DNA of 35,968 bases, taken from NCBI GenBank assembly GCA_020847395.1, contig JADLCD010000106.1, forward strand, positions 1 through 35,968. The letters run 5' to 3'. Every line of letters begins with the position of its first letter. Within the stretch, counting starts at the first letter, position 1. This DNA comes from Chitinophagaceae bacterium (GTDB taxonomy: Bacteria > Bacteroidota > Bacteroidia > Chitinophagales > Chitinophagaceae). The notes beneath the pieces were generated by a model, which ran no database searches, was not told the DNA's origin, and was given only the letters and a program-made list of their open reading frames with translations. The translations under genes were made by a program, and so were the position numbers. Shown piece after piece: positions 6,454-15,459 of the stretch.

Positions 6454-9400
6454 TTATTTTGATAACAATTCCAGCATTATAGCCCTAACTGTAGACCTCT
6501 CACTATTATCTGCCGGACGGGTTACAATATACAGGTTCTGTTTATTGGTATCTGTTATCTTATCAAAAGCAAATTTCAGCATTGCTTTTTGCGGTTTGTT
6601 TTCTTCGCCTGCGGCAGCCGGTAATGTTGCTTCCGCTAATTTCCTGCCATCAGGTGCATTTAAGTGCAGTTCAAAAATATATGCGCCTTTTCTTCCGCCA
6701 TCGGAATCAACAGATAATTCAGCACCGTTTACTCCCTGCAAGTCTATACTGTCAATACGGAACCAGCCCTGTGCTGCAGGTAACAGCATTATCTGCGCAC
6801 CCCCATAATTAGTTTTGGTAAACTGATCCATATTTTTTACATCTTCAAAAGTTATTTTACTGCTTTGTAATACAGCGCCTGATGAACCTAATAATGGTTT
6901 TGCTGATACGCCGCCTTTATCAGTATAGGTAGCAGATATATATAACACTTCATGCTCTTTCGTTTCTTTAACAGGCACTGTTCCTGAAGGAGGTAAAGAT
7001 TTCTTCGCCCCGTTTTGATCAGCAAGCGATAATACCCAGTGCACAATTTGTTTGGCATCGGGCTCAGTAAGATTAGGATGCGCCGCCATTGCAACTTCAC
7101 CCCAAACACCACCACCGCCTTTTATAATTTTGCCAACCAGGTAATCTGTTGCTTTGGGATCTTTTACATATTTTTTTGCCACATCAGTAAAAGATGGTCC
7201 TATGGATTTTCCATCAACCTTGTGACAACTTTTACAATCAAGCGAAAGCATAAGGTTTTTACCGCTTGCCGCAGCAATTACACTCTGGTGCCCCTGTGGT
7301 AAAGCTGCTTTATCCTTGCCCTGCATAAAATCGCTACTCACATATACGTTGGAAGCATCTAATGCAGCGCCATCTTCTTTATCATTTACCGTTACGGTAT
7401 ACGCCACCGGTTTTCCTGCAAAGTAAAAAGATTGATTACCTGCCACTGCTATAGCAACATCCGGCGCAGTATTACCAGCATATACATTCACTGCATCACT
7501 TTTTACAGATGCGCCTTTATCATCTTTTACTTCTACCGTAATACTATAATCACCTGCTTTATCAAATGTGAGATCAACATCCGGCGTTTTTGTTTCTTTC
7601 GTTTGTCCGTTGCCGGTAAACCATATGTAGGTCACGGGGTCTTTCTCCGGATCTTTTGCATCAACAGATGCTTTTATGGTGAAAGGCAAACTGCCTGATG
7701 TTTTATCAACAGTTATCTTTGAAACTTTTGGTGCACGGTTGCCGGGATTATAATCAATTCGGCTCAATCCCGCATCATCATTTTTAGCAAACCAGCCGGT
7801 TCCATATTCCAGTACATAAAATTTACCATCAGGGCCAACTTCCATATCAATAGCATTATGCCATTTGGTGCTTTCCATAAAAGGTTCCATCATATCAAAA
7901 TCACCGTTAGGCAACATGGTTACTACTTTTATCCAGCCGCGTATCCAGTCGTAAATAAATAATTTACCATTGTAATAATCAGGATACCTGGTTTCTTTTG
8001 GCCACATATCAGTATAATAAATAGGGCCTGCCATCGCATTACGACCTCCTGTTCCTACCTGCGGAAAATCAGTTGAAGCTGCATAAGGATACCAGATAAA
8101 GGCAGGCGATACCGCAGGTAATTCTCTTAACCCTGTATTATTTCTTGAATCATTTATTGGTTTGGAAGGATCAAATGTTGCTCCTGATTTGCCGGTTGCA
8201 TAATCGTAACTATTGTAAGGATAATTATTTCCTACAAATAAAGGCCAACCAAAATAGCCGGCTTTACGTGCCTGGTTTAATTCATCATAACCACGTGGGC
8301 CACGGGTTCCTATACTGTCAGCGCCGGCATCAGGCCCAACTTCTCCCCAATATAGAAAACTGTTTTTCTGATCTACAGAAATACGGTATGGATTTCGGTT
8401 ACCCATCACATATATTTCAGGCCTTGTTTTATCTGTGCCTTTAGGAAATAAATTTCCATCAGGAATTTCGTAAGTGCCATCATCCTTTACACGGATACGC
8501 AAAATCTTACCTCTTAAATCATTCGTATTGCCGGAGCTTCTTCTTGCGTCATATTGCTCGTGACCGGGACGATCATCCAATGGTCCAAAACCCTTATTGG
8601 TGTACGGCTGATTAGGCTCATTAAAAGGAGTTGAATTATCTCCGGCAGATACATACAGCAACCCATCTGGTCCGAACGCAATGGAGCCCCCGGTATGACA
8701 GCAGATTTCGCGCTGCTCATAAAACTGCAGGATTACCTGCTCTGTTTTATTATCTATTGTATCATTCTCAAACTTAAAGCGCGATAAACGGTTTACGGAA
8801 GTATCAATCGGGCTGTAAAACATATATACCCAATGATTTTTTTCGAAGTTTGGATCTTTGGCAAGCCCAAGCAATCCTTCTTCTGAATTTGCTTTACCAT
8901 CTTTGGTTTTGGAATACACATTTAAGAAACCAACCTGCTTCAGTTGTTTGGTTTGATTGCTGTATTTCATTATTTCACCACGGCGCTGTGTAATAAGAAT
9001 ATCAAGGTTGGGAAGAACAGTTAATTCTGTTGGCTCAAAGAATTGCCCGCTTACCAGGGGAACTCTTGTAAACCTGTCTTCATCAGGCGGATACTGTGCT
9101 TTTGCTTTGCTGTAATCAAGCGCTTTATTATCGCCAATTGCATATTGAATACCGCCGAGTATATGTTGCAGGTATAAAGGGTCAGCATAAGATTCATCTG
9201 TGTGGCCCATCTCTGTATAAAAAGATCTGCCACCATCATATTCGTGGTACCATGCCATAGGATGGTTATCTCCATTCTTTCCGCCCTGGTAACTTTTTTC
9301 ATCAATAGTTATCAGTACATGCACATCTTTATTAAGCTTTTTAAAATTGTACCACTCATCTTTTCTTGTCCATACATCGGGGAGATGTTTGGTAGAGATA

Positions 9401-9855
9401 TGTGATTTATCTTTTACCACCAGCTTTGCTTCCTGCTGTTGTGGATGGCTTTCGAAGTATGCGCCAACAAGCCTGTTATACCAACCCCAATCGTATTCCG
9501 CATCGGCGGCGGCATGAACACCCATATAGCCACCACCGGCTTGGATATACCGCTCCAGGGCAATCCTTTGGCTTGTATTAAACAGTGGCCCGGTGGTATT
9601 CAGGAAGATTACCGCTGAATATTTTTTCAGCGTATCCTCATTAAACATTGCGGGGTTAGTGGTAGTGTCAACGTCAAAACCGTTTTCTTTACCAAGTTTT
9701 TCAATAGCAGGTATGCCTTTGGCTATTGACTCATGATGATACCCGGCTGTTTTAGAAAACACCAGTATCCCGGGGTTGCCATTTCTTTTATTATTACAAG
9801 AAAATAAAGAGAACAGGGAAATGAATACCAGTAGCAGGGATGTAATTTTTTTCAT
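6454..9855 (-). CDS. multidomain lipoprotein: ThuA, glucose/sorbosone dehydrogenase, PKD, cytochrome c, CBM6-like
   Basis: This is an 1133-residue secreted lipoprotein. The ATG at 9855 was chosen because it gives a lipoprotein signal with LFSC and Cys20; the frame is open to 9942, but that extension is not signal-like. Domains in order are: ThuA-like at about 25-245 (VFSKTAGYHHES, GGGYMGVHAA); a PQQ-type glucose/sorbosone dehydrogenase beta-propeller at about 265-735; a PKD domain at about 745-840; a class I cytochrome c with CKSCH (Cys874, His878) and a later Met in GEVAMAAHP; and a CBM6-like beta domain at about 1000-1133. The family knowledge implies sugar oxidation with electrons passed to the haem; PQQ use and substrate are not proven. 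It is divergent from the CrtA-like gene and upstream of a Tat-exported Gfo/Idh oxidoreductase. Confidence 0.92.
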   Translation of the reverse strand: MKKITSLLLVFISLFSLFSCNNKRNGNPGILVFSKTAGYHHESIAKGIPAIEKLGKENGFDVDTTTNPAMFNEDTLKKYSAVIFLNTTGPLFNTSQRIALERYIQAGGGYMGVHAAADAEYDWGWYNRLVGAYFESHPQQQEAKLVVKDKSHISTKHLPDVWTRKDEWYNFKKLNKDVHVLITIDEKSYQGGKNGDNHPMAWYHEYDGGRSFYTEMGHTDESYADPLYLQHILGGIQYAIGDNKALDYSKAKAQYPPDEDRFTRVPLVSGQFFEPTELTVLPNLDILITQRRGEIMKYSNQTKQLKQVGFLNVYSKTKDGKANSEEGLLGLAKDPNFEKNHWVYMFYSPIDTSVNRLSRFKFENDTIDNKTEQVILQFYEQREICCHTGGSIAFGPDGLLYVSAGDNSTPFNEPNQPYTNKGFGPLDDRPGHEQYDARRSSGNTNDLRGKILRIRVKDDGTYEIPDGNLFPKGTDKTRPEIYVMGNRNPYRISVDQKNSFLYWGEVGPDAGADSIGTRGPRGYDELNQARKAGYFGWPLFVGNNYPYNSYDYATGKSGATFDPSKPINDSRNNTGLRELPAVSPAFIWYPYAASTDFPQVGTGGRNAMAGPIYYTDMWPKETRYPDYYNGKLFIYDWIRGWIKVVTMLPNGDFDMMEPFMESTKWHNAIDMEVGPDGKFYVLEYGTGWFAKNDDAGLSRIDYNPGNRAPKVSKITVDKTSGSLPFTIKASVDAKDPEKDPVTYIWFTGNGQTKETKTPDVDLTFDKAGDYSITVEVKDDKGASVKSDAVNVYAGNTAPDVAIAVAGNQSFYFAGKPVAYTVTVNDKEDGAALDASNVYVSSDFMQGKDKAALPQGHQSVIAAASGKNLMLSLDCKSCHKVDGKSIGPSFTDVAKKYVKDPKATDYLVGKIIKGGGGVWGEVAMAAHPNLTEPDAKQIVHWVLSLADQNGAKKSLPPSGTVPVKETKEHEVLYISATYTDKGGVSAKPLLGSSGAVLQSSKITFEDVKNMDQFTKTNYGGAQIMLLPAAQGWFRIDSIDLQGVNGAELSVDSDGGRKGAYIFELHLNAPDGRKLAEATLPAAAGEENKPQKAMLKFAFDKITDTNKQNLYIVTRPADNSERSTVRAIMLELLSK

Positions 9856-9943
9856 TTGTGGAATCGTTATCTTTCGTTTAAACAAGGTAGTAAATGTAAG
9901 GGCATTTCCGCGAATATGAATTATCATAAGAAAAATTTTCACT

Positions 9944-9951
9944 TAGGTTTG
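9944..9951 (+). promoter_or_regulatory. possible -7 box for the CrtA-like gene
   Basis: TAGGTTTG matches TAnnTTTG exactly. I found no TTG at the right distance upstream. If used, transcription starts near 9958, which excludes the GTG at 9951 and favours the ATG at 9966 as the start. Confidence 0.4.
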
Positions 9952-9965
9952 TGCTTATTATAGCT

Positions 9966-10697
9966 ATGCCGCAAAAGCCATTACGCATATCACTCACCAT
10001 TATCCGCTATCCACGGAAATATATATTTTTTGCTTTATGTGCCATGGCAATACATCGCCTGCCATTATGGACAAACAAAAAAATCCATTTCCATAAACTG
10101 CTCGGCTGCGGAAAGGATGGCGGCTTCAGTAAAAAGCCCGACTGGCAGCAATGGGCTATTTTGGCTGTGAGAGATGCAGAATCAATACCAGATACTCAAC
10201 ATGCTTTGCTGAAAATGTTGTATGGAAAATTTATTGCAGGCTGGTATTTTTTCTGGAAATGCGAAACAAAAACTTTTATACTTGAGCCTTTGTCCGGGTA
10301 TGGCGCCTGGGATAAGAAAAAGCCTTTTGGGGTATTGCCGGATAAAAGTGCTTATGAAGGTAAATTAGCCGTGCTAACAAGAGCTACAATCAGGCTTACA
10401 AAACTTGGCAGGTTCTGGGCGCATGTAAAGGGCACCTCAGATGCTTTACATAAAGCCAACGGACTGGTATATTCTTTAAGCATTGGTGAAATGCCTTTTA
10501 TTAAGCAAGCCACCTTTAGCATATGGAGCAGCATTGAAGACATGAATGCGTACGCTTATCATACCCGTCATAAAGAGGTAATTCAAAAGACCCGCGAAGA
10601 AAAATGGTATAGTGAGGAATTGTTTGTAAGGTTTAAAATACTATGGGAATCAAAGGAGAATCAATTTATAAAAACTTCAAAATATTCAGCGTTTTGA
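9966..10697 (+). CDS. spheroidene monooxygenase (CrtA)-like protein
   Basis: This is a 243-residue protein resembling CrtA, the haem-dependent carotenoid ketolase of purple bacteria. The match is spread over the whole length: an early 'KLLGCGKDGGFSKKPDW' segment like the KLCGSG...GF segment of CrtA; 'LTRATIRLTKLGRFWAHV' in the middle; then 'IGEMPFIKQATFSIW', 'AYAYHTRHKEVIQKTREEKWYSEELFVRF' at the end. Bacteroidota carry such homologues outside carotenoid clusters, and there are no crt genes here, so the natural substrate is uncertain. The frame is open from a GTG at 9951; the ATG at 9966 fits better with the -7 box at 9944. It is divergent from the large dehydrogenase lipoprotein. Confidence 0.8.
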   Translation: MPQKPLRISLTIIRYPRKYIFFALCAMAIHRLPLWTNKKIHFHKLLGCGKDGGFSKKPDWQQWAILAVRDAESIPDTQHALLKMLYGKFIAGWYFFWKCETKTFILEPLSGYGAWDKKKPFGVLPDKSAYEGKLAVLTRATIRLTKLGRFWAHVKGTSDALHKANGLVYSLSIGEMPFIKQATFSIWSSIEDMNAYAYHTRHKEVIQKTREEKWYSEELFVRFKILWESKENQFIKTSKYSAF

Positions 10698-10850
10698 TTA
10701 AGAATAGCTAACTTTAATAAACGTCTGATATTTTTATTTCACAACCTTCCGCGACACTTACCTATCCTGCACGGCATTAATATTGATGATCTTCAGTTAT
10801 TAGCTCAGCAAATGCAGACATCATATTTTTCATTCGAAATTTTTGTTCAG

Positions 10851-11729
10851 ATGGATAATACGTATGACTATATTACCAACAGACCCAAAGAGTTTAAACA
10901 GCTCGCAGCTAATGACCTGCTCTTTTTGCATTACAAATGTCCCCAGGAAGCAAAGTATATCTATGTGTACAATCACTTTAACCAGATTGCTTTTACACTG
11001 CAGGGAATAAAAGTATTTCATTGGGGTAACCACTCGCACAGTATGACAGAAAACTCCACGCACTTTGCAAAAAAGGGGGCCTGGAAACAAGAAAATGCGG
11101 ATTACCAATGGGAGCTGTTAGCATTCTATTTTCCGGATGAATTTCTTTGCAGCTTTTATAATGATAACCGTTCTCTCTTCGACGGGAAACATTTTCCGTT
11201 TTCACCCGGGGAATCCTTTATCAGTATTAAGATCAATGAGGCAACAAAGGCTTTTTTTTACAGCGTCTTACCATATTTCTCCCAACTGCCACCTCCTTCT
11301 TCCAGCCTTTTGGAGTTGAAGTTTAAGGAATTACTATATAATATACTTTCTAACCCTGAAAATGTAGCATTGCTTGCATACGTAAAATACCTGAGTGATT
11401 TTCAAAAGCCACCGCTACATGATATTATGGAATCTAATTTCTACTTCAATTTATCTATAGCGGAATTTGCAAGAATTTCACAACGAAGTGTTTCAAAATT
11501 CAAAAGAGATTTTGAAGAACTGTATCATACAACACCTGGAAGATGGCTTTTAGAGAAAAGGTTAAGCTATGCAAAACTATTACTGAACACAAGCAAGAAA
11601 AACATTAATGAAATAGCAGATGACAGTGGCTTTGAAAACGTTTCACATTTCAGCAGGGTATTTAAGGAAAAATTTGGAAAGCCGCCCTTACAATACAGAA
11701 GAGTACAAAATATACAGGTAGCAGAATAA
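10851..11729 (+). CDS. AraC-family transcriptional regulator
   Basis: This is a 292-residue cytoplasmic regulator. The N-terminal half (about 1-170) resembles the ExsA-type cupin-like sensing domain. The C-terminal hundred residues hold the two helix-turn-helix units of AraC/XylS proteins: 'IAEFARISQRSVSKFKRDF' and 'INEIADDSGFENVSHFSRVF', ending 'EKFGKPPLQYRR'. The frame is open to 10812, but the ATG at 10851 (MDNTYDY) is the better start. Its stop is 11 bp before the next ATG, and the next gene is also an AraC-type regulator, so the pair is probably one operon. The downstream flavin oxidoreductase and NTF2/cupin genes are plausible targets; this is inference. Confidence 0.93.
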   Translation: MDNTYDYITNRPKEFKQLAANDLLFLHYKCPQEAKYIYVYNHFNQIAFTLQGIKVFHWGNHSHSMTENSTHFAKKGAWKQENADYQWELLAFYFPDEFLCSFYNDNRSLFDGKHFPFSPGESFISIKINEATKAFFYSVLPYFSQLPPPSSSLLELKFKELLYNILSNPENVALLAYVKYLSDFQKPPLHDIMESNFYFNLSIAEFARISQRSVSKFKRDFEELYHTTPGRWLLEKRLSYAKLLLNTSKKNINEIADDSGFENVSHFSRVFKEKFGKPPLQYRRVQNIQVAE

Positions 11730-11740
11730 AAACTTAGCAT

Positions 11741-12838
11741 ATGCCTCTATATATGGATTTTCACCATATTGAAAATGTTACGGTAGAAGATGTAAAAAGA
11801 GCACATATGGCAGATGTAGCCATCCAGGATAAATATGGTGTGCGCTATCTTCAATTTTGGGTAAACCAGGAGGCCGGAACTGTATTTTGCCTGATTGAAG
11901 GGCCTGACCCTGAAACCTGTGAAAAAGTACACCAGATGGCTCATGGCAACATAGCATGCGCATTAACAGAAGTTGAAACCGGGTTTTATGAAATGATGAT
12001 GGGTACAGGGCATACGGTAAATGACTACGGACTTGTTCAGAAGAAAAACGGCTTTCTTGATACAGGTTACAGAACGATCCTTGTCGTTTCTTTATATGGC
12101 ATCACCAGAGCCACTGCATCAAGTGATCTTTCCATGTTGCTTACGCCAAACTGGGCCAGAAAAATAGTCAGGGAACAAATGGAAAGATTTGCGGGAAGAC
12201 ATTTAACGTGGGATGCTGACGACAGTATTGTTGCCGTTTTTGATGATGCAACCGATGCTGTTTCCTGTGCCTTGCTTATCAAAAACACACTTGAGCAATT
12301 TGAGCCTAAGCATCCGGAAGTTATTTTCAAAATGGGACTGAGTGCTTCGCAGCCTGTCACAAAAGAAGGGGATTTCTTTAAGGAAGCAATCAAATTAGGA
12401 CATCGCTTAAGCCTGATTGCGTCAAACAACCAGATACTGACCTGCGCTCTTGTAAGAAAAATTTGCAATAATGAAGCGGTATTTTCTGATGATGCTGTCA
12501 AATCACTGAATACAAAAGAGCAGGAATTTATCTCTAATCTTATTCATGTAACTGAAACAAAAATAGCAGACCAGCAATTTGACCTGAATACATTAAGCAA
12601 TGAAGTATGTGTAAGCAGGCCACAATTGTATAGAAAAATAACTGCTTTAACCGGACGTTCACCCAATGATTTTATTATTGACTTACGTATGCAGAAAGCA
12701 CTTTCCCTGCTCAAGCAGAAAAAAGCTTGTATAGCTGAGATAGCCTATAATTCAGGGTTTAACAGCCCTTCTTATTTTTCAAAATGTTTTGCTGAAAAGT
12801 TTGGCTGCACACCATCTGCTTTTTTGAAAAAAACATAA
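11741..12838 (+). CDS. DUF4242 / cyclase-like / AraC fusion regulator
   Basis: This is a 365-residue three-part protein. Residues about 3-90 match the DUF4242 (SCO4226-type nickel-binding) family, with 'DKYGVRYLQFWVNQEAGTVFCLIEGPD' and 'VHQMAHG'. Residues about 110-255 look like a degenerate class III nucleotide-cyclase fold: 'REQMERFAGRHLTWDADDSIVAVFDDATDAV', then 'GLSASQP' and 'AIKLGHRLSLIAS'. The usual metal-binding FTDI segment is replaced by VSLYGITR, so catalysis is unlikely. Residues about 265-365 are an AraC double helix-turn-helix (LSNEVCVSRPQLYRKI, IAEIAYNSGFNSPSYFSKCF). I infer a transcription factor whose sensor is the DUF4242/cyclase-like part, possibly sensing a metal or nucleotide. 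The gene starts 11 bp after the other AraC gene. An alternative start is the ATG at 11753. Confidence 0.88.
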   Translation: MPLYMDFHHIENVTVEDVKRAHMADVAIQDKYGVRYLQFWVNQEAGTVFCLIEGPDPETCEKVHQMAHGNIACALTEVETGFYEMMMGTGHTVNDYGLVQKKNGFLDTGYRTILVVSLYGITRATASSDLSMLLTPNWARKIVREQMERFAGRHLTWDADDSIVAVFDDATDAVSCALLIKNTLEQFEPKHPEVIFKMGLSASQPVTKEGDFFKEAIKLGHRLSLIASNNQILTCALVRKICNNEAVFSDDAVKSLNTKEQEFISNLIHVTETKIADQQFDLNTLSNEVCVSRPQLYRKITALTGRSPNDFIIDLRMQKALSLLKQKKACIAEIAYNSGFNSPSYFSKCFAEKFGCTPSAFLKKT

Positions 12839-13146
12839 GGAAAGTTTTTTTGTTGCCATTTCGCCTGCAGGGATGTTATTTATTGGCACTGCACCAATCC
12901 AGGCACTATAATTTAATTCAATCTCCTTACAGGAAAAGACCTCTCTGTGCTATTGCAGCAGGTGAACATATTTTACAAATCTTTGAACAGTTATTGTTAA
13001 CACAGGCTTCCTTCTGCGTATAATTTTGATTTGATAAAGTTTTCCAAAATGGCATTGTGAACTGTAAAGAAAAATTTTTGACCGTTTAAGAAAAGCATAT
13101 ACCTGCCTTGCAATAATAATTTTGTTTTCACATTTAAAATTGTTGT
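12839..13146. other. intergenic region, possible weak promoters
   Basis: 308 bp without a gene. It contains a short palindrome (ATTGG...CCAAT near 12882-12898) and two TAATTTTG boxes, at 13021-13028 (TTG 24 nt upstream) and 13117-13124 (no TTG). Either could drive the flavin oxidoreductase gene at 13147. Spacing is not ideal, so both are tentative. Confidence 0.4.
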
Positions 13147-14526
13147 ATGAAAAATGTTTTGAGTGATGATTTGAAAAAAAGTTTGAAAGGCAATCTCGTT
13201 TTACCATCAGATCCTGTTTATGATGAGTCACGCAGAGTCTACAATGGCATGATAGATAAGCATCCGGCCGCCATTGCATATTGTAAGGATGTAAGCGATG
13301 TAACTACCTGTGTAAACTTTGCAAGGGAAAATAACATTCTCCTGGCTATTCGCAGCGGGGGTCACAACGCAGGCGGGCTGGGTATTGCAGATGATGCATT
13401 GGTAATTGATCTTTCCCTGATGAAAGACATTAAAACGGATAGAGATTCAGGAACAGTTAAGGTGCAGGGCGGATGCTTACTGAAAGAGCTTGATGCAGCA
13501 ACACATGAAATTGGCATGACCGTTCCTTCAGGAATATTCGGCACAACAGGCGTAGCAGGTCTTACATTAGGCGGCGGGCTCGGTAATCTTACCCGCAGTT
13601 TCGGACTTAGCATTGATAATTTACTTGAAGCCGAAGTAGTACTTGCAGATGGTACGCTTGTTAAGGCATCAGCAAAAGAGAATCCTGATCTGTTTTGGGC
13701 TTTGCGCGGTGGCGGCGGAAATTTCGGCGTGGTAGTTTCCTTTACGTTTAAACTGCGTCCTCTGCATACTGTATATGCGGGCCCTATGCTATGGGAACTG
13801 GAAGACGGAGCGGAAATGATGGCATGGCATCATGAGTTCATTAATAAAGCACCTGATGAATTGAGCGGATATTTCGCCTATTTAACTGTGCCACCGGTTG
13901 CTCCTTTCCCCGAACATCTGCATCTTAAAAAAATGTGCGGAGTAGTATGGTGCTACGCAGGGGATATGGAAAAGGCGGAAGACGTGTTCAAACCGATAAG
14001 AGCAAGGAAGGCTCCTTCGCTGGATTTTGTTGGCCCCATGCCTGTACCTACGCTCCAAACATTGTTCGATGCATTATATCCGCCCGGGCTGTTATGGTAC
14101 TGGAAAGCGGATTATGTAAAAGATATTGGCCCGGAAGCTATCAACATACATCTCAAATATGCCAGTCAGTTACCTACGCCGTTCTGCACAATGCACATGT
14201 ATACTATAAACGGCGCTGCATCTAAAATTGGTAATGATGAAACCGCGTGGAACTACCGCGGTGCAAATTATGCGATGGTAATTGTGGGTATAACCAATGA
14301 TGCAGGTGAAAAAGAAAAAGTGATCAGTTGGGCGAAGGATTACTGGTCAGACCTGCATCCCTATTCGCTGGGAGGAGCGTATGTAAACTTTTTGATGGAG
14401 GAAGGGGCTGATCGCGTAAAAGCAAGCTATGGGAATAATTACAAAAAGCTGGCACAGATAAAAGCGAAATATGACCCGCTTAATTTGTTCAGGGTCAATC
14501 AGAATATACTGCCAGCCCAGGTCTGA
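13147..14526 (+). CDS. FAD-linked oxidoreductase, berberine-bridge (BBE)/6-HDNO-like
   Basis: This is a 459-residue cytoplasmic flavoprotein with no signal peptide. The N-terminal FAD-binding domain (FAD_binding_4, about 35-205) contains IRSGGHN; its His73 is the family's site for covalent FAD attachment. The segment VPSGIFGTTG places Ser128 where bicovalent members have the second, cysteinyl, link. So only the histidyl link is expected, as in 6-hydroxy-D-nicotine oxidase. The glycine-rich 'LTLGGGLGNLTRSFGLS' and 'LFWALRGGGGNFGVV' follow. The C-terminal BBE motif is 'YDPLNLFRVNQNI'. Likely reaction is oxidation of a small amine, sugar or alcohol with oxygen as acceptor; the substrate is unknown. 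It is 44 bp upstream of the NTF2/cupin gene and probably co-transcribed. Confidence 0.93.
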   Translation: MKNVLSDDLKKSLKGNLVLPSDPVYDESRRVYNGMIDKHPAAIAYCKDVSDVTTCVNFARENNILLAIRSGGHNAGGLGIADDALVIDLSLMKDIKTDRDSGTVKVQGGCLLKELDAATHEIGMTVPSGIFGTTGVAGLTLGGGLGNLTRSFGLSIDNLLEAEVVLADGTLVKASAKENPDLFWALRGGGGNFGVVVSFTFKLRPLHTVYAGPMLWELEDGAEMMAWHHEFINKAPDELSGYFAYLTVPPVAPFPEHLHLKKMCGVVWCYAGDMEKAEDVFKPIRARKAPSLDFVGPMPVPTLQTLFDALYPPGLLWYWKADYVKDIGPEAINIHLKYASQLPTPFCTMHMYTINGAASKIGNDETAWNYRGANYAMVIVGITNDAGEKEKVISWAKDYWSDLHPYSLGGAYVNFLMEEGADRVKASYGNNYKKLAQIKAKYDPLNLFRVNQNILPAQV

Positions 14527-14570
14527 ACCCGGTATAAAATTCTTGATGTATAACGCTTAAATCAACATTT

Positions 14571-15407
14571 ATGAAATGGATATTTATTGTATTTGTTGCC
14601 CTTTTGTTTATGTGCTGCAAAAGCAAACCCAATCTGCAATCAGAGCAAGAAGCTATTACAAAGCTTTTGAATGATGAAAGTTATTTTGCAGCAAAAGGTG
14701 ATACTGTGCAATGGGCAAAATGCTGGCTCAATTCAGATGATGTATCTTTTATGTATACATCTGCAGAAGGCGTTCAGTCTGTAAAAGGGTTTAAAACACT
14801 GGCGCAGTTTATAGGTGAAATTGAACCGTTTGATTTAAAATTGAAAAGAGATAATTATACCTATACCATAGGAGATGAGATAGCATTTGTAAGTTTTGAC
14901 CAGCACGACAATTGGGGAGTTGCTGACCGCAAAACAAAAGAAACCAGAACATTGCAGAAAGTGAACGGCGGGTGGAAAACTATTCATTCTTCTGTTGTAG
15001 AAGTGTCTTCATTTGATCATCCGCAAACCGCTTCATACCATATGCCGGTTAATAAAATGCCTAAAAACCCCAGAAATGGTTTTACAAATATTTCCGGCCT
15101 TGGCGGAATGTCTGTCGGGTATATGGATATTCCCAGTCCTGTTGATTTCACAGCATTACTGGAAGGATTACCTGATAATATGTGTAGTTCACCTCATTGG
15201 GGTTATGTTATTGATGGCGCATTGACAGTTAAGTATCCGGGAGGTAAGCAGGAAACCATTCAGGCAGGTGAAGTATTCTATTGGCCTGCACCGCATACGG
15301 GTGTCGTTGAAAAAAATGTAAAATTTATTGACATAAGCCCTGATGGAAAGTTTATACCGGTAATGGATCATCTCGCAAAGAAAATGGCGGAAGCAGCTTC
15401 CAAATAA
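14571..15407 (+). CDS. NTF2-like (DUF4440) plus cupin fusion lipoprotein
   Basis: This is a 278-residue exported protein. The first 16 residues form a signal (IVFVALLFMCC) that is probably a lipoprotein signal with Cys15 or Cys16 as anchor. Residues about 25-140 look like a DUF4440/SnoaL NTF2-like cone ('EAITKLLNDESYFAAKGD', 'FVSFDQHDNWG', 'GGWKTIHSSVV'). Residues about 150-265 form a cupin barrel (PHWGYVIDGALTVKYPGG, then 'IQAGEVFYWPAPHTG'). Both parts are small ligand-binding or enzyme folds. The pairing in one lipoprotein suggests binding of one small molecule, but no activity can be stated. It ends at a perfect terminator (15412-15435). Confidence 0.85.
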   Translation: MKWIFIVFVALLFMCCKSKPNLQSEQEAITKLLNDESYFAAKGDTVQWAKCWLNSDDVSFMYTSAEGVQSVKGFKTLAQFIGEIEPFDLKLKRDNYTYTIGDEIAFVSFDQHDNWGVADRKTKETRTLQKVNGGWKTIHSSVVEVSSFDHPQTASYHMPVNKMPKNPRNGFTNISGLGGMSVGYMDIPSPVDFTALLEGLPDNMCSSPHWGYVIDGALTVKYPGGKQETIQAGEVFYWPAPHTGVVEKNVKFIDISPDGKFIPVMDHLAKKMAEAASK

Positions 15408-15411
15408 AAAT

Positions 15412-15435
15412 AAAACCCCGGTTCGCCGGGGTTTT
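15412..15435. terminator. bidirectional terminator between NTF2/cupin and lpdA
   Basis: AAAACCCCGG (15412-15421) pairs perfectly with CCGGGGTTTT (15426-15435) around a TTCG tetraloop. The plus strand ends in TTTT, and the minus-strand exit continues TTTTATTTTTATTT. It sits between two convergent genes and can serve both. Confidence 0.93.
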
Positions 15436-15459
15436 GTAAAATATAAGGATGTAAAATAC

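Noticed and set aside
9856-9942. Upstream extension of the ThuA/GSDH gene
   Set aside because: It would place a second positive segment before the lipoprotein signal; the ATG at 9855 gives a proper lipobox.
9951-9965. GTG start of the CrtA-like gene
   Set aside because: The -7 box at 9944-9951 would overlap it; the ATG at 9966 fits better.
13117-13124. TAATTTTG as a firm promoter of the flavin oxidoreductase gene
   Set aside because: No TTG lies 17-23 nt upstream; it is kept only as a tentative note in the intergenic entry.
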